Of a DNA stretch of 29,549 nucleotides, positions 17,224 to 23,793 are shown piece after piece. This stretch comes from an uncultured Prosthecobacter sp. (GTDB lineage Bacteria > Verrucomicrobiota > Verrucomicrobiia > Verrucomicrobiales > Verrucomicrobiaceae), in the NCBI GenBank assembly GCA_937941745.1, contig CALDGV010000492.1, forward strand, positions 1-29,549, in the 5' to 3' direction. A program made the position numbers and the translations under genes. Position 1 is the first letter of the stretch. Every line of letters starts with the position of its first letter. The notes under the pieces are model-generated. The model was given only the letters and a program-made list of their open reading frames with translations, had not been told where the DNA came from and did not search any database.

Positions 17224-17258
17224 GGCTCGTCTGTCTATGTGTCGAGGTTGGGAAAGCG

Positions 17259-18041
17259 TCAACGCCCGCCCTGGCAGGCCGCCACGTATTCCTGGGCGGC
17301 ACGGCGGATCTCGGCGGCGATGTCTGCCCGAGCCTGGGCAAAGGGCGGCCGGAACCAGGGAAAGGCGCCGACAAGGTCGTGCGTGACCAGCACCTGCCCG
17401 TCCGTGCCCTGCCCTGCGCCGATGCCGATGGTGGCAGCCTGCACGCGCGGAGTGAGTTCAGCCGCCACCTCGGGAACGATGCTTTCCAGGACGATGGCCA
17501 TCGCCCCGGCCTCATCCAGAGCCACGGCATCCGCCATCAAGAGGGCGGCTTGTTCGGGATTCCTGCCCTTCTTTTTGTAGCCACCCTCCTCCCGGACGCT
17601 CTGCGGCAGCATGCCGATGTGCCCCACGAAGGGGATTCCTGCCCCGACGATGGCCCGCACCTGCGGAATGAAGGCCGACCCGCCCTCCAGCTTCACGGCA
17701 TCTGCCCCGGCTTCGACCAGACGGCACGCATTCGCCAGGGCCTGCTCCGGCGTTTCGTAGCTGTGATAAGGCAGGTCGCCGATGATGGGGGCGCGCTTCA
17801 CCGCCCTGCGGACTGCAGCGGTGTGGTGCAGCATCATCTCCATCGTGACACCCGTCGTGTCCGGCAGCCCCAGCACGACCATGCCCAGCGAATCCCCCAC
17901 CAGCAGGAGGTCCACCCCGGCCTCGTCCAGCAGGCGGGCGGTGGGGTAGTCATAGGCGGTGAGCACCGTCAGAGGCGGCCCGTGGAGCTTGCGCTCGCGG
18001 ATCTGGGAAAGACTGGAAAGGGGGGCGGACACAGCGGCCAT
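17259..18041 (-). CDS. panB: 3-methyl-2-oxobutanoate hydroxymethyltransferase PanB
   Basis: This 260-aa enzyme makes ketopantoate from alpha-ketoisovalerate and methylene-tetrahydrofolate, the first step of pantothenate and CoA synthesis in the cytoplasm. Conserved elements are [26 protein letters not shown] (metal ligand D50), [10 protein letters not shown] (D89), AVKLEGG, the long [21 protein letters not shown] loop, the catalytic Glu in [10 protein letters not shown], and [19 protein letters not shown]. The start at 18041 gives the normal length; a longer open frame to 18128 is rejected because the extra residues do not match the family. GGAGGG lies 14 nt before the ATG, too far for ordinary use. 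It heads a panB-mnmA-DUF1080 group. No panC or panD is nearby. Confidence 0.97.
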   Translation of the reverse strand: MAAVSAPLSSLSQIRERKLHGPPLTVLTAYDYPTARLLDEAGVDLLLVGDSLGMVVLGLPDTTGVTMEMMLHHTAAVRRAVKRAPIIGDLPYHSYETPEQALANACRLVEAGADAVKLEGGSAFIPQVRAIVGAGIPFVGHIGMLPQSVREEGGYKKKGRNPEQAALLMADAVALDEAGAMAIVLESIVPEVAAELTPRVQAATIGIGAGQGTDGQVLVTHDLVGAFPWFRPPFAQARADIAAEIRRAAQEYVAACQGGR

Positions 18042-18173
18042 ACAAAGGCCGGATGCCCTCCGCCGAAAGCAGAAATCCAGCGGTTCCGGGCGCGTGCCCA
18101 CCCTGCTCAATCCCTGTTTTTCCCGCACGAAGAGCCTTTTCAGCCAGGAACGGGAAAATTTTCACGGCGAAAG

Positions 18174-18190
18174 TTGGCACGCTTTCCGCT
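18174..18190 (+). promoter_or_regulatory. Sigma-54 (-24/-12) promoter candidate for glnB
   Basis: TTGGCACG followed by CTTTCCGCT carries GG at 18176-18177 and GC at 18188-18189, the invariant GG-N10-GC spacing of RpoN promoters. The -24 half is a full TTGGCACG match; the -12 half (CCGCT against TTGCW) keeps only the GC and the following T. The start would be near 18201, giving a leader of about 86 nt before glnB. A palindrome, GAAAATTTTC, lies just upstream at 18154-18163. Nitrogen-responsive RpoN control of PII genes is well known in Proteobacteria, which supports the reading. Confidence 0.6.
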
Positions 18191-18235
18191 TTTCGCTAAA
18201 TCCGAAGCAATCAACCAGCGGAAAATCACCCTTGA

Positions 18236-18634
<399 letters not shown>

Positions 18635-18665
18635 TCCTGCCTCGTCCAATCTGGAACTTCAACAG

Positions 18666-18699
18666 CCCGCCGGAATGGTCCGCCATCCGGCGGGTTTTT
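18666..18699 (+). terminator. Rho-independent terminator of glnB
   Basis: CCCGCCGGA (18666-18674) pairs perfectly with TCCGGCGGG (18686-18694) around an 11-nt loop and is followed by TTTTT (18695-18699). It begins 31 nt after the glnB stop. The same stem lies just beyond the end of the convergent TonB operon, but on that strand it lacks a U-tract. Confidence 0.9.
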
Positions 18700-18710
18700 C
18701 ATGCCCGGAT

Positions 18711-19253
18711 TCAGCGGTTGCCGAGCTTGTTGTACTTCTCCACCAGCTCGTTGAAGGCCTTGGTGCGCTCATTCAGCTGGGAGATGGCCTCATCACGCTC
18801 CCGCGCAAGCTGCCTGAGCTGGGCGTTGGCCTTTTCGATCGCGCTGTTCTGTGCGGAAACCGTCTCGTTGTGCTTTTTCAGCGCCTCAGTGCCCTGACCG
18901 GCCAGCTGCTTGTAGGCCTGCAGTTCGCTCGTGGCACGGATGGTCTCATTCATGTGCAGCGCGATGCTGTAGCCGCGCGCCAGCTGATCCACCGTGCGGT
19001 CACGCAACTCCTCAGTGGTGGTGAGAAGCTTCGTTTCGATCTCGCTGCGGAGGCCGTTGAGGCGCTCGATCTCGCGTCCGTATTCCTCGACCTTCTGTTC
19101 CGCCTGCACACGGAGCTTGTTCTCCGCCTCCAACTGGCGGACGAGCTGCTCGATGCGCCCGCGGAGCTGTGCCTCACGCTGCCACTGCACGGTGCAGATG
19201 CCGCACAGGCCCAGGGCGATGATCACGAGCAGCGTCTGGAGGAGGAGCTTCAT
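18711..19253 (-). CDS. Membrane-anchored coiled-coil protein in TonB operon
   Basis: The product is 180 aa and no named family is recognised. A single N-terminal hydrophobic segment (about residues 3-22, LLLQTLLVIIALGLCGICTV) is an uncleaved anchor or signal. Residues about 25-175 are almost continuous heptad-rich coiled coil (EAQLRGRIEQLVRQLEAENK, ... AQLRQLARERDEAISQLNER). It overlaps exbD by one base (TAATG), so the two are translationally coupled. It is the last gene of a tonB-exbB-exbD unit. The topology recalls periplasmic coiled-coil partners of Tol/Ton systems, such as the TolA shaft or CpoB-like proteins. A periplasmic spacer or partner role is therefore plausible but is inferred only from topology and position. 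Confidence 0.85.
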   Translation of the reverse strand: MKLLLQTLLVIIALGLCGICTVQWQREAQLRGRIEQLVRQLEAENKLRVQAEQKVEEYGREIERLNGLRSEIETKLLTTTEELRDRTVDQLARGYSIALHMNETIRATSELQAYKQLAGQGTEALKKHNETVSAQNSAIEKANAQLRQLARERDEAISQLNERTKAFNELVEKYNKLGNR

Positions 19254-19678
19254 TACTTGGCAGGAGCCGGAGCGGCGGACTTGACCTGGAAGGCCACCTT
19301 GTTGAAACCAACCCGGCGGACGATGTCGAGCGCGCGGACCATGTCGGCATGCCGGGTGTCAGCATCGCCGCTGATGTAAACCGGCGTGTTGGGGTCGGCA
19401 CCGTAGCGTTCGGCCAGCTGACGCTCCAGTTCTGGCAGCGTGGCGCGCTCCTTGTTGAAAAAGAAGTCTCCGGCCTTGCTCACGGCCAGATTGATCATGT
19501 CGGGCTTGAAGTCGGACTGCGCGGCGGCGGCCACGGGCAGGTTGACCTTGATGGTCTGCTGCTTGGTCATCGTGAGGCTCACCATCATGAAGGAGGCCAG
19601 CAGGAAGAACATCACGTCGATCAACGGGATGATCTCCAGACGGGTCTTTTTATGAGGGATGGGGGAGTGGAGCTTCAC
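19253..19678 (-). CDS. ExbD/TolR-family biopolymer transport protein
   Basis: The product is 141 aa starting at GTG. A short cytoplasmic N terminus is followed by one membrane helix (about residues 17-38, PLIDVMFFLLASFMMVSL) carrying D21, the equivalent of the proton-pathway aspartate of ExbD. The periplasmic domain ends with VYISGDADTRHADMVRALDIVRRVGFNKVAFQV, the usual ExbD/TolR fold. It works with the ExbB-like protein upstream to convert proton-motive force into TonB movement. It starts 32 nt after the exbB-like stop and overlaps the following coiled-coil gene by one base. Whether it is functionally ExbD or TolR cannot be decided from sequence; the TonB neighbour favours ExbD. Confidence 0.93.
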   Translation of the reverse strand: MKLHSPIPHKKTRLEIIPLIDVMFFLLASFMMVSLTMTKQQTIKVNLPVAAAAQSDFKPDMINLAVSKAGDFFFNKERATLPELERQLAERYGADPNTPVYISGDADTRHADMVRALDIVRRVGFNKVAFQVKSAAPAPAK

Positions 19679-19710
19679 GCGCTTCGCAGTTCACGGAGTT
19701 CGGCCGCCGG

Positions 19711-20352
19711 TCACTTCTTTTCCAAACCATGCCGGGCGGCCAGGATGAGCACATTGTTGGCGGCCGCCTCCAGCTCAAACTGCAGCTTCGCGAGCCGGCT
19801 GTGGAAGTAGTTCATCGGGATGAGCGTGGTGATGGCAATGCCCAGGCCGGCCGCTGTGGCGATCAAGGCCTCGCCAATGCCGCCAGTGACCTTTTCCACC
19901 GCCAGTTCGGAGTCCCCAATGGAGGTGAAGGAGCCCATGATGCCCGTGACGGTTCCCAGGAGACCCAGAAGAGGGCCGAGCGTGACGATGGTGTCCATGG
20001 CTCCGAGGAAACGGCCGGCCGCCTGAAGTTCATGACCTGCAGCGACCTCCAGAGCCCCCTGCATCGAGGTGTGGTGATGGTTCAGGCCATGATGGATCAT
20101 GCGCACCACCGGATCACTGCTGTCCTTGGAAAGCGCCACCGCCTTGGCGACCTCTCCCGCATCCAGGGCGGCATAGACCTCCTCCACGAGCCGGGGCTTG
20201 CGGCCCAGGCCAAGGCGCAGCCACCAGAAGACGCGCTCCACAACCACGCAGACGGCCACCACACCCACCACGAGGATGGGATACATGATGGGCCCGCCCT
20301 TGATGATGAAATCGACGACGACGTTGGCCAGCGGAGGGGTGAACACAGACAT
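19711..20352 (-). CDS. MotA/TolQ/ExbB proton channel protein
   Basis: The product is 213 aa with three membrane helices at about residues 21-45, 122-142 and 160-182, the ExbB/TolQ arrangement. The large cytoplasmic loop lies between helices 1 and 2. The conserved LGPLLGLLGTVTGIMGSF and GGIGEALIATAAGLGIAI segments line the channel. The N terminus is short, as in TolQ-type proteins. It begins 9 nt after the TonB-family stop, so co-transcription is very likely. Together with the ExbD-like protein it should form the inner-membrane motor that powers TonB-dependent outer-membrane receptors. Confidence 0.94.
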   Translation of the reverse strand: MSVFTPPLANVVVDFIIKGGPIMYPILVVGVVAVCVVVERVFWWLRLGLGRKPRLVEEVYAALDAGEVAKAVALSKDSSDPVVRMIHHGLNHHHTSMQGALEVAAGHELQAAGRFLGAMDTIVTLGPLLGLLGTVTGIMGSFTSIGDSELAVEKVTGGIGEALIATAAGLGIAITTLIPMNYFHSRLAKLQFELEAAANNVLILAARHGLEKK

Positions 20353-20361
20353 GAAAATCGG

Positions 20362-21246
20362 TCAGCGGAGGACGAACGAGAGCGGGGCGATGAAGGTGCG
20401 AACCTCTCCGGGAGGAGCCTTGCCATTCCGGCGCACCCAGCTGGCAGCATACTGGTCGAGGCTCGAGTTGCCGCTGGTGCCCACTATGGACACGCTGGTG
20501 GCGCGGCCCGAGGTTCCGACCGTGACTTGCAGCCTCACCGTGCCCTGGACCCCCAGGGAGCGGAGTGAGCTGGGATAGGTCGGACGCGGAATGACGAAGG
20601 TTCCCTGACCGGAAGTACCTGCCCCCACGCCTCCCGAACCACCACCCGTACCCTGCCCCATGCCGCTGCGGCCCGTCGTCGAGCTGCGGGCCACACTGCG
20701 AGTTGGTGCAGAAGAGCGCGGCGCAGGCTTGGTCTGCGGCTTCGGCGGCGCAGGATCCACGGGACGAAGGGCCTCCTCCAGCTTCGGAGCTGCGGGAACC
20801 ACAAAAAGATCGTCATGGACCAGTGCTTCGGCCATCTCCGGCAGGTCGAGCGCCTCGGGAACCACCTCCACCGGCGGCGGCACTTCCAAAACTTCCTGAG
20901 GCAGGACTTCGGAAACCTCGGTTTCAGCGGCCTCCGGCTCGGCTGCCAGGTCGGCCATGAGCATGGCCTCACCACCCGCTGCGGCGATTTCCTGCTGTTG
21001 CTTCTCCAGGGACAGCAGGCGCGGCTCCGGCCCCAGATCCGCCCACAATCCGGCGATGCCCACCGCCAGGAAACTGCCGGCCACAGCCACCATCCAGGCC
21101 CAGCGGGTCAGGTCCTCAGAACGGCTCAACCCAAGGTCAAAGACCTTCCTGGCCTGGGCCGCTGGCCTGGTGATCTGCCCGGCATGCCGTGCCCCTGACG
21201 TGGCGAGCGCCACATCGGCCGGAGGGCTGGTCAGGGTGGAAGTCAT
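20362..21246 (-). CDS. TonB-family energy transducer
   Basis: The product is 294 aa. About 47 cytoplasmic residues precede the single membrane helix (about 48-70, WAWMVAVAGSFLAVGIAGLW), longer than in E. coli TonB. A periplasmic linker follows, acidic and Pro-rich (VLPQEVLEVPPPVEVVPEAL, then APPKPQTKPAPRSS), then Ser/Gly-rich (GQGTGGGSGGVGAGTSGQG). The C-terminal TonB domain (about 218-294) has RPTYPSSLRSLGVQGTVRLQVTV, then GTSGNSSLDQYAASWVRR. It transmits energy from ExbBD to outer-membrane receptors, none of which is in the window. First gene of the four-gene operon. The leader before the ATG is a C/T tract (CTCCTCTCCCC...), not a Shine-Dalgarno. Confidence 0.92.
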   Translation of the reverse strand: MTSTLTSPPADVALATSGARHAGQITRPAAQARKVFDLGLSRSEDLTRWAWMVAVAGSFLAVGIAGLWADLGPEPRLLSLEKQQQEIAAAGGEAMLMADLAAEPEAAETEVSEVLPQEVLEVPPPVEVVPEALDLPEMAEALVHDDLFVVPAAPKLEEALRPVDPAPPKPQTKPAPRSSAPTRSVARSSTTGRSGMGQGTGGGSGGVGAGTSGQGTFVIPRPTYPSSLRSLGVQGTVRLQVTVGTSGRATSVSIVGTSGNSSLDQYAASWVRRNGKAPPGEVRTFIAPLSFVLR

Positions 21247-21274
21247 GGCGTGGGGAGGGGGGGAGAGGAGGGCG

Positions 21275-21302
21275 ATAATGGCTACGTTTTACGATTCGTC
21301 AA
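21275..21302 (-). promoter_or_regulatory. Sigma-70-like promoter candidate for the TonB operon
   Basis: On the minus strand TTGACG (21302-21297) is followed after 16 nt by CATTAT (21280-21275). Transcription would start near 21268, about 22 nt before the TonB start. The -35 is good and the -10 is moderate (4 of 6). The rest of the 283-bp divergent gap 21247-21529 shows no ORF. It does hold a short ACGCCC/GGGCGT hairpin at 21467-21484. Confidence 0.4.
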
Positions 21303-21529
21303 TGCTATTGAGACGCTATCGCATAACACAACTTTGAACCTCGTTCTCTTGCAGCCTCGCTTGGCATCCAGCGGTCCGATTTTGGGCCTGAAGCCCTTCC
21401 CAAGAACCTGGCCATCCCTTCCCGGCGGAGCCTCCATGACCTCGGATGAAGGCTCAAATGCCAGACACGCCCCTGCTCGGGCGTTGCAAGGTGGACCTTG
21501 CTGCCTGAATTTTGACCTCCCCCACCGCC

Positions 21530-22558
21530 ATGAAACGCCTTCTTCTCGCCCTTTGCCTGAGTGCTGCCGCCTGCCTTTCCGCCCAGGAGCAGGCGCAGAT
21601 CGTCTCCGTTCAGAAAATCTGGGACAAGGGCAAGCACAACGCCTTCACGGACCTGACCCGCTTCCAGAACCTGTTTTACTGCGCCTTCAGGGAGGCGGAT
21701 GACCATGTCGGCGGTGATGGCAAGATCCGCATCTTGATCTCCTCCACCGGGGACAACTGGGTGAACTATGCCGAGATCGCGGAAAAAGGCACCGACCTCC
21801 GCGATCCCAAGCTGCAGGTGACCCCGGACGGCAAGCGCCTCTACCTCCTGTGCGGCGGCTCCATCTACGGCGGCACCAAGGATCTCAAAGGCCGCCGTCC
21901 GCGCTACTCCACCACCACCGACGGCAAGGTCTGGACGCCCACGCAGAAGCTGCTGGCCGAGGGTGACTGGCTCTGGCGCTGCACGGTGAACCCGGCCGAC
22001 CAGAAGTTTTATGGGGTCGCCTACAACATCTACCCGACCACGGGAGGACCGAAGTCCGAGGCGGAATGGTCGCTGAAGTCCTACACGAGCACGGACGGCT
22101 CCGTGTGGCAGCTTTCCAGCCTGATGCAGGTGCCTGGACAGCCGAATGAAACGACGCTGCGCTTCCTGAAGGACGGCACGGCCCTGGCCCTCGTGCGGCG
22201 CGAGGCGGGTGACAAGCGCGGCTACCTCGGCAGCGCCACAGCGCCTTACCGGGACTGGAAATGGACCCCGCTGCCGGTGGTCGTGCAGGGTCAGAACTTC
22301 ATCGAACTGCCGGATGGCAGCCTCGTGGCTGGCTCACGCGGCCTGGGAGCCACGCCTGGAGCCCACATGATCCTCTTCAAGATGACGCCGGGCTCCCTCA
22401 CGCCCATTCTGGAACTGCCCAGCGGCGGTGATTGCAGCTACCCCGGCCTCGTCTGGCATGAGGGCCACCTCTGGGTGAGCTATTACTCCTCCCACGAAGG
22501 CAAGGCCAGCATCTACATCGCCAAGGTCCGCCTGCCCTGGGTGAAGGCCACCGAGTAG
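21530..22558 (+). CDS. Secreted sialidase-like (BNR/Asp-box propeller) protein
   Basis: The product is 342 aa with signal peptide MKRLLLALCLSAAACLSA, cleaved before QEQAQ. The mature part looks like a beta-propeller of the exo-alpha-sialidase superfamily. Degenerate Asp-box motifs recur (SSTGDNWVNY, STTTDGKVWTP, TSTDGSVWQL). The first blade contains FYCAFREADDHVGGDGKIRIL, with a conserved Arg-Glu typical of sialidase-like enzymes. It ends with a blade around LVWHEGHLWVSYYSSHEGKASIYIAKV. It is expected in the periplasm or outside. Catalytic activity is not assured because a full Arg triad and nucleophile Tyr cannot be assigned by eye. The ATG at 21530 is preceded by CCTCCCCCACCGCC rather than a Shine-Dalgarno. 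The gene is divergent from tonB, and the aminotransferase follows after 68 nt. Confidence 0.83.
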   Translation: MKRLLLALCLSAAACLSAQEQAQIVSVQKIWDKGKHNAFTDLTRFQNLFYCAFREADDHVGGDGKIRILISSTGDNWVNYAEIAEKGTDLRDPKLQVTPDGKRLYLLCGGSIYGGTKDLKGRRPRYSTTTDGKVWTPTQKLLAEGDWLWRCTVNPADQKFYGVAYNIYPTTGGPKSEAEWSLKSYTSTDGSVWQLSSLMQVPGQPNETTLRFLKDGTALALVRREAGDKRGYLGSATAPYRDWKWTPLPVVVQGQNFIELPDGSLVAGSRGLGATPGAHMILFKMTPGSLTPILELPSGGDCSYPGLVWHEGHLWVSYYSSHEGKASIYIAKVRLPWVKATE

Positions 22559-22582
22559 CAGCCTCGAGGGCAAAGGCGCGCA

Positions 22583-22609
22583 TTGACATGGAGGCCGGAA
22601 GCAAAGACT
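22583..22609 (+). promoter_or_regulatory. Possible promoter for aminotransferase gene
   Basis: TTGACA at 22583-22588 is a perfect -35 hexamer in the 68-bp gap after the sialidase-like gene. The best -10 options, AAGACT at 15 nt or GACTTC at 17 nt, are poor. A start near 22616 would leave only about 10 nt of leader before the ATG at 22627. Evidence is therefore one strong hexamer only. Confidence 0.3.
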
Positions 22610-22626
22610 TCCTGCGATCCTCTGCC

Positions 22627-23784
22627 ATGCCCCAGCCTGCCCGCCGACTCGATGTCTTCACCGAATCCGTCATCCGCGAGATGACGCGCCTCTCGAACCG
22701 CCACGGTTCCATCAATCTCGCGCAGGGCTTTCCTGACTTCGATCCGCCCGCCGAGCTGATCGAGGCGCTCGCCACGGCCATCCGCGGGCCGTTTCACCAG
22801 TATGCCGTCACCTGGGGCGCGCCCCGCTTCCGCCAGGCCCTGGCGAAAAAGCACCAGCATTTCACCGGCCTGGAGATTGACCCCGACCGCCACCTCGTCG
22901 TCACCTGCGGCAGCACGGAGGCGATGATGGCCGCGATGATGACAGCCTGCGATCCGGGGGACAAGGTGATCGTCTTCTCCCCCTTCTACGAAAACTATGC
23001 TGCCGATGCCATCCTCTCCGGCGCGGTGCCCGTGCATGTGCCGCTGCATGCGCCTAACTTCACCTTTGACCGCGAGGAGCTGGCGCGCGCCTTCGCCGGC
23101 GGCGTGAAGGCCATCGTCATCTGCAACCCGGCCAACCCGAGCGGCAAGGTCTTCACCCGCGACGAGCTGCTCTTCATCGCCGGGCTCGCGGAACAGCATG
23201 ATGCCTTTGTGCTGATGGACGAAGTGTATGAGCACATCGTTTATGCGCCGCACGAGCACACCTACTTTGCCACGCTGCCGGGCATGTGGGAGCGCACGCT
23301 GAGCTGCGGCTCCCTGTCCAAGACCTACTCCATCACCGGCTGGCGGCTCGGGCACATCGTGGCTCCGGAAAACCTCATCGCCCGCGCCCGCAAGGTGCAT
23401 GACTTCCTCACCGTCGGCGCGGCGGCACCGCTCCAGGAGGCGGCAGTGACAGCGCTCGAATTCCCGGACAGCTACTACACGGAGCTGCAGCGCGCCTACG
23501 ATGCCAAGCGCAACCTCTTCCTCGGCTACCTGCGCCAGACCGGGCTGCCCTTCACCGAGCCTGAAGGAGCCTACTACACCCTGCTGGACATCTCCTCCCT
23601 CGGTTTCAAGACCGACACCGAGGCCGCGCAGTGGATGACCACGCAGGTCGGCGTCACCGGCGTGCCGGGCAGCAGCTTCTTCCGCGAGCCGGAGCACCGT
23701 TTCATCCGCTTCCACTTCGCCAAAAAGGAGGAGACCCTGCGTGCCGCCGGAGAGAAGCTCATCGCCGGCCTGAAGAAGGGCTGA
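22627..23784 (+). CDS. PLP-dependent class I/II aminotransferase (methionine/kynurenine aminotransferase-like)
   Basis: This 385-aa cytoplasmic fold-type I transaminase has the GSINLAQGFPDFDPP opening shared by YbdL-type methionine aminotransferases and kynurenine aminotransferase/cysteine-S-conjugate beta-lyases. PLP contacts visible are the GSTEAMMAA phosphate loop, the Asn in CNPANPSGKV, the Asp and Tyr in LMDEVYEH, the Schiff-base lysine K232 in SLSKTYSITGWRLG, and the carboxylate-binding Arg in FIRFHFAK. The start at 22627 (MPQPARRL) removes a poorly supported 13-residue extension from 22588. Substrate preference among methionine, glutamine, phenylalanine or kynurenine cannot be settled by eye. 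It is convergent with the dynamin-like gene, with 9 nt between stops. Confidence 0.93.
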   Translation: MPQPARRLDVFTESVIREMTRLSNRHGSINLAQGFPDFDPPAELIEALATAIRGPFHQYAVTWGAPRFRQALAKKHQHFTGLEIDPDRHLVVTCGSTEAMMAAMMTACDPGDKVIVFSPFYENYAADAILSGAVPVHVPLHAPNFTFDREELARAFAGGVKAIVICNPANPSGKVFTRDELLFIAGLAEQHDAFVLMDEVYEHIVYAPHEHTYFATLPGMWERTLSCGSLSKTYSITGWRLGHIVAPENLIARARKVHDFLTVGAAAPLQEAAVTALEFPDSYYTELQRAYDAKRNLFLGYLRQTGLPFTEPEGAYYTLLDISSLGFKTDTEAAQWMTTQVGVTGVPGSSFFREPEHRFIRFHFAKKEETLRAAGEKLIAGLKKG

Positions 23785-23793
23785 TCTCCAGGG

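Noticed and set aside
15517..17580. 687-codon plus-strand open frame opposite DUF1080, mnmA and panB
   Set aside because: It is antisense to three confidently identified genes and its translation has no recognisable domain.
21467..21484. ACGCCC/GGGCGT hairpin as a terminator
   Set aside because: No gene ends here (both neighbours diverge) and there is no U-tract; at most a leader structure of the sialidase-like gene.
22513..23715. 400-codon minus-strand frame opposite the aminotransferase
   Set aside because: Antisense shadow; the plus-strand protein has all PLP motifs.
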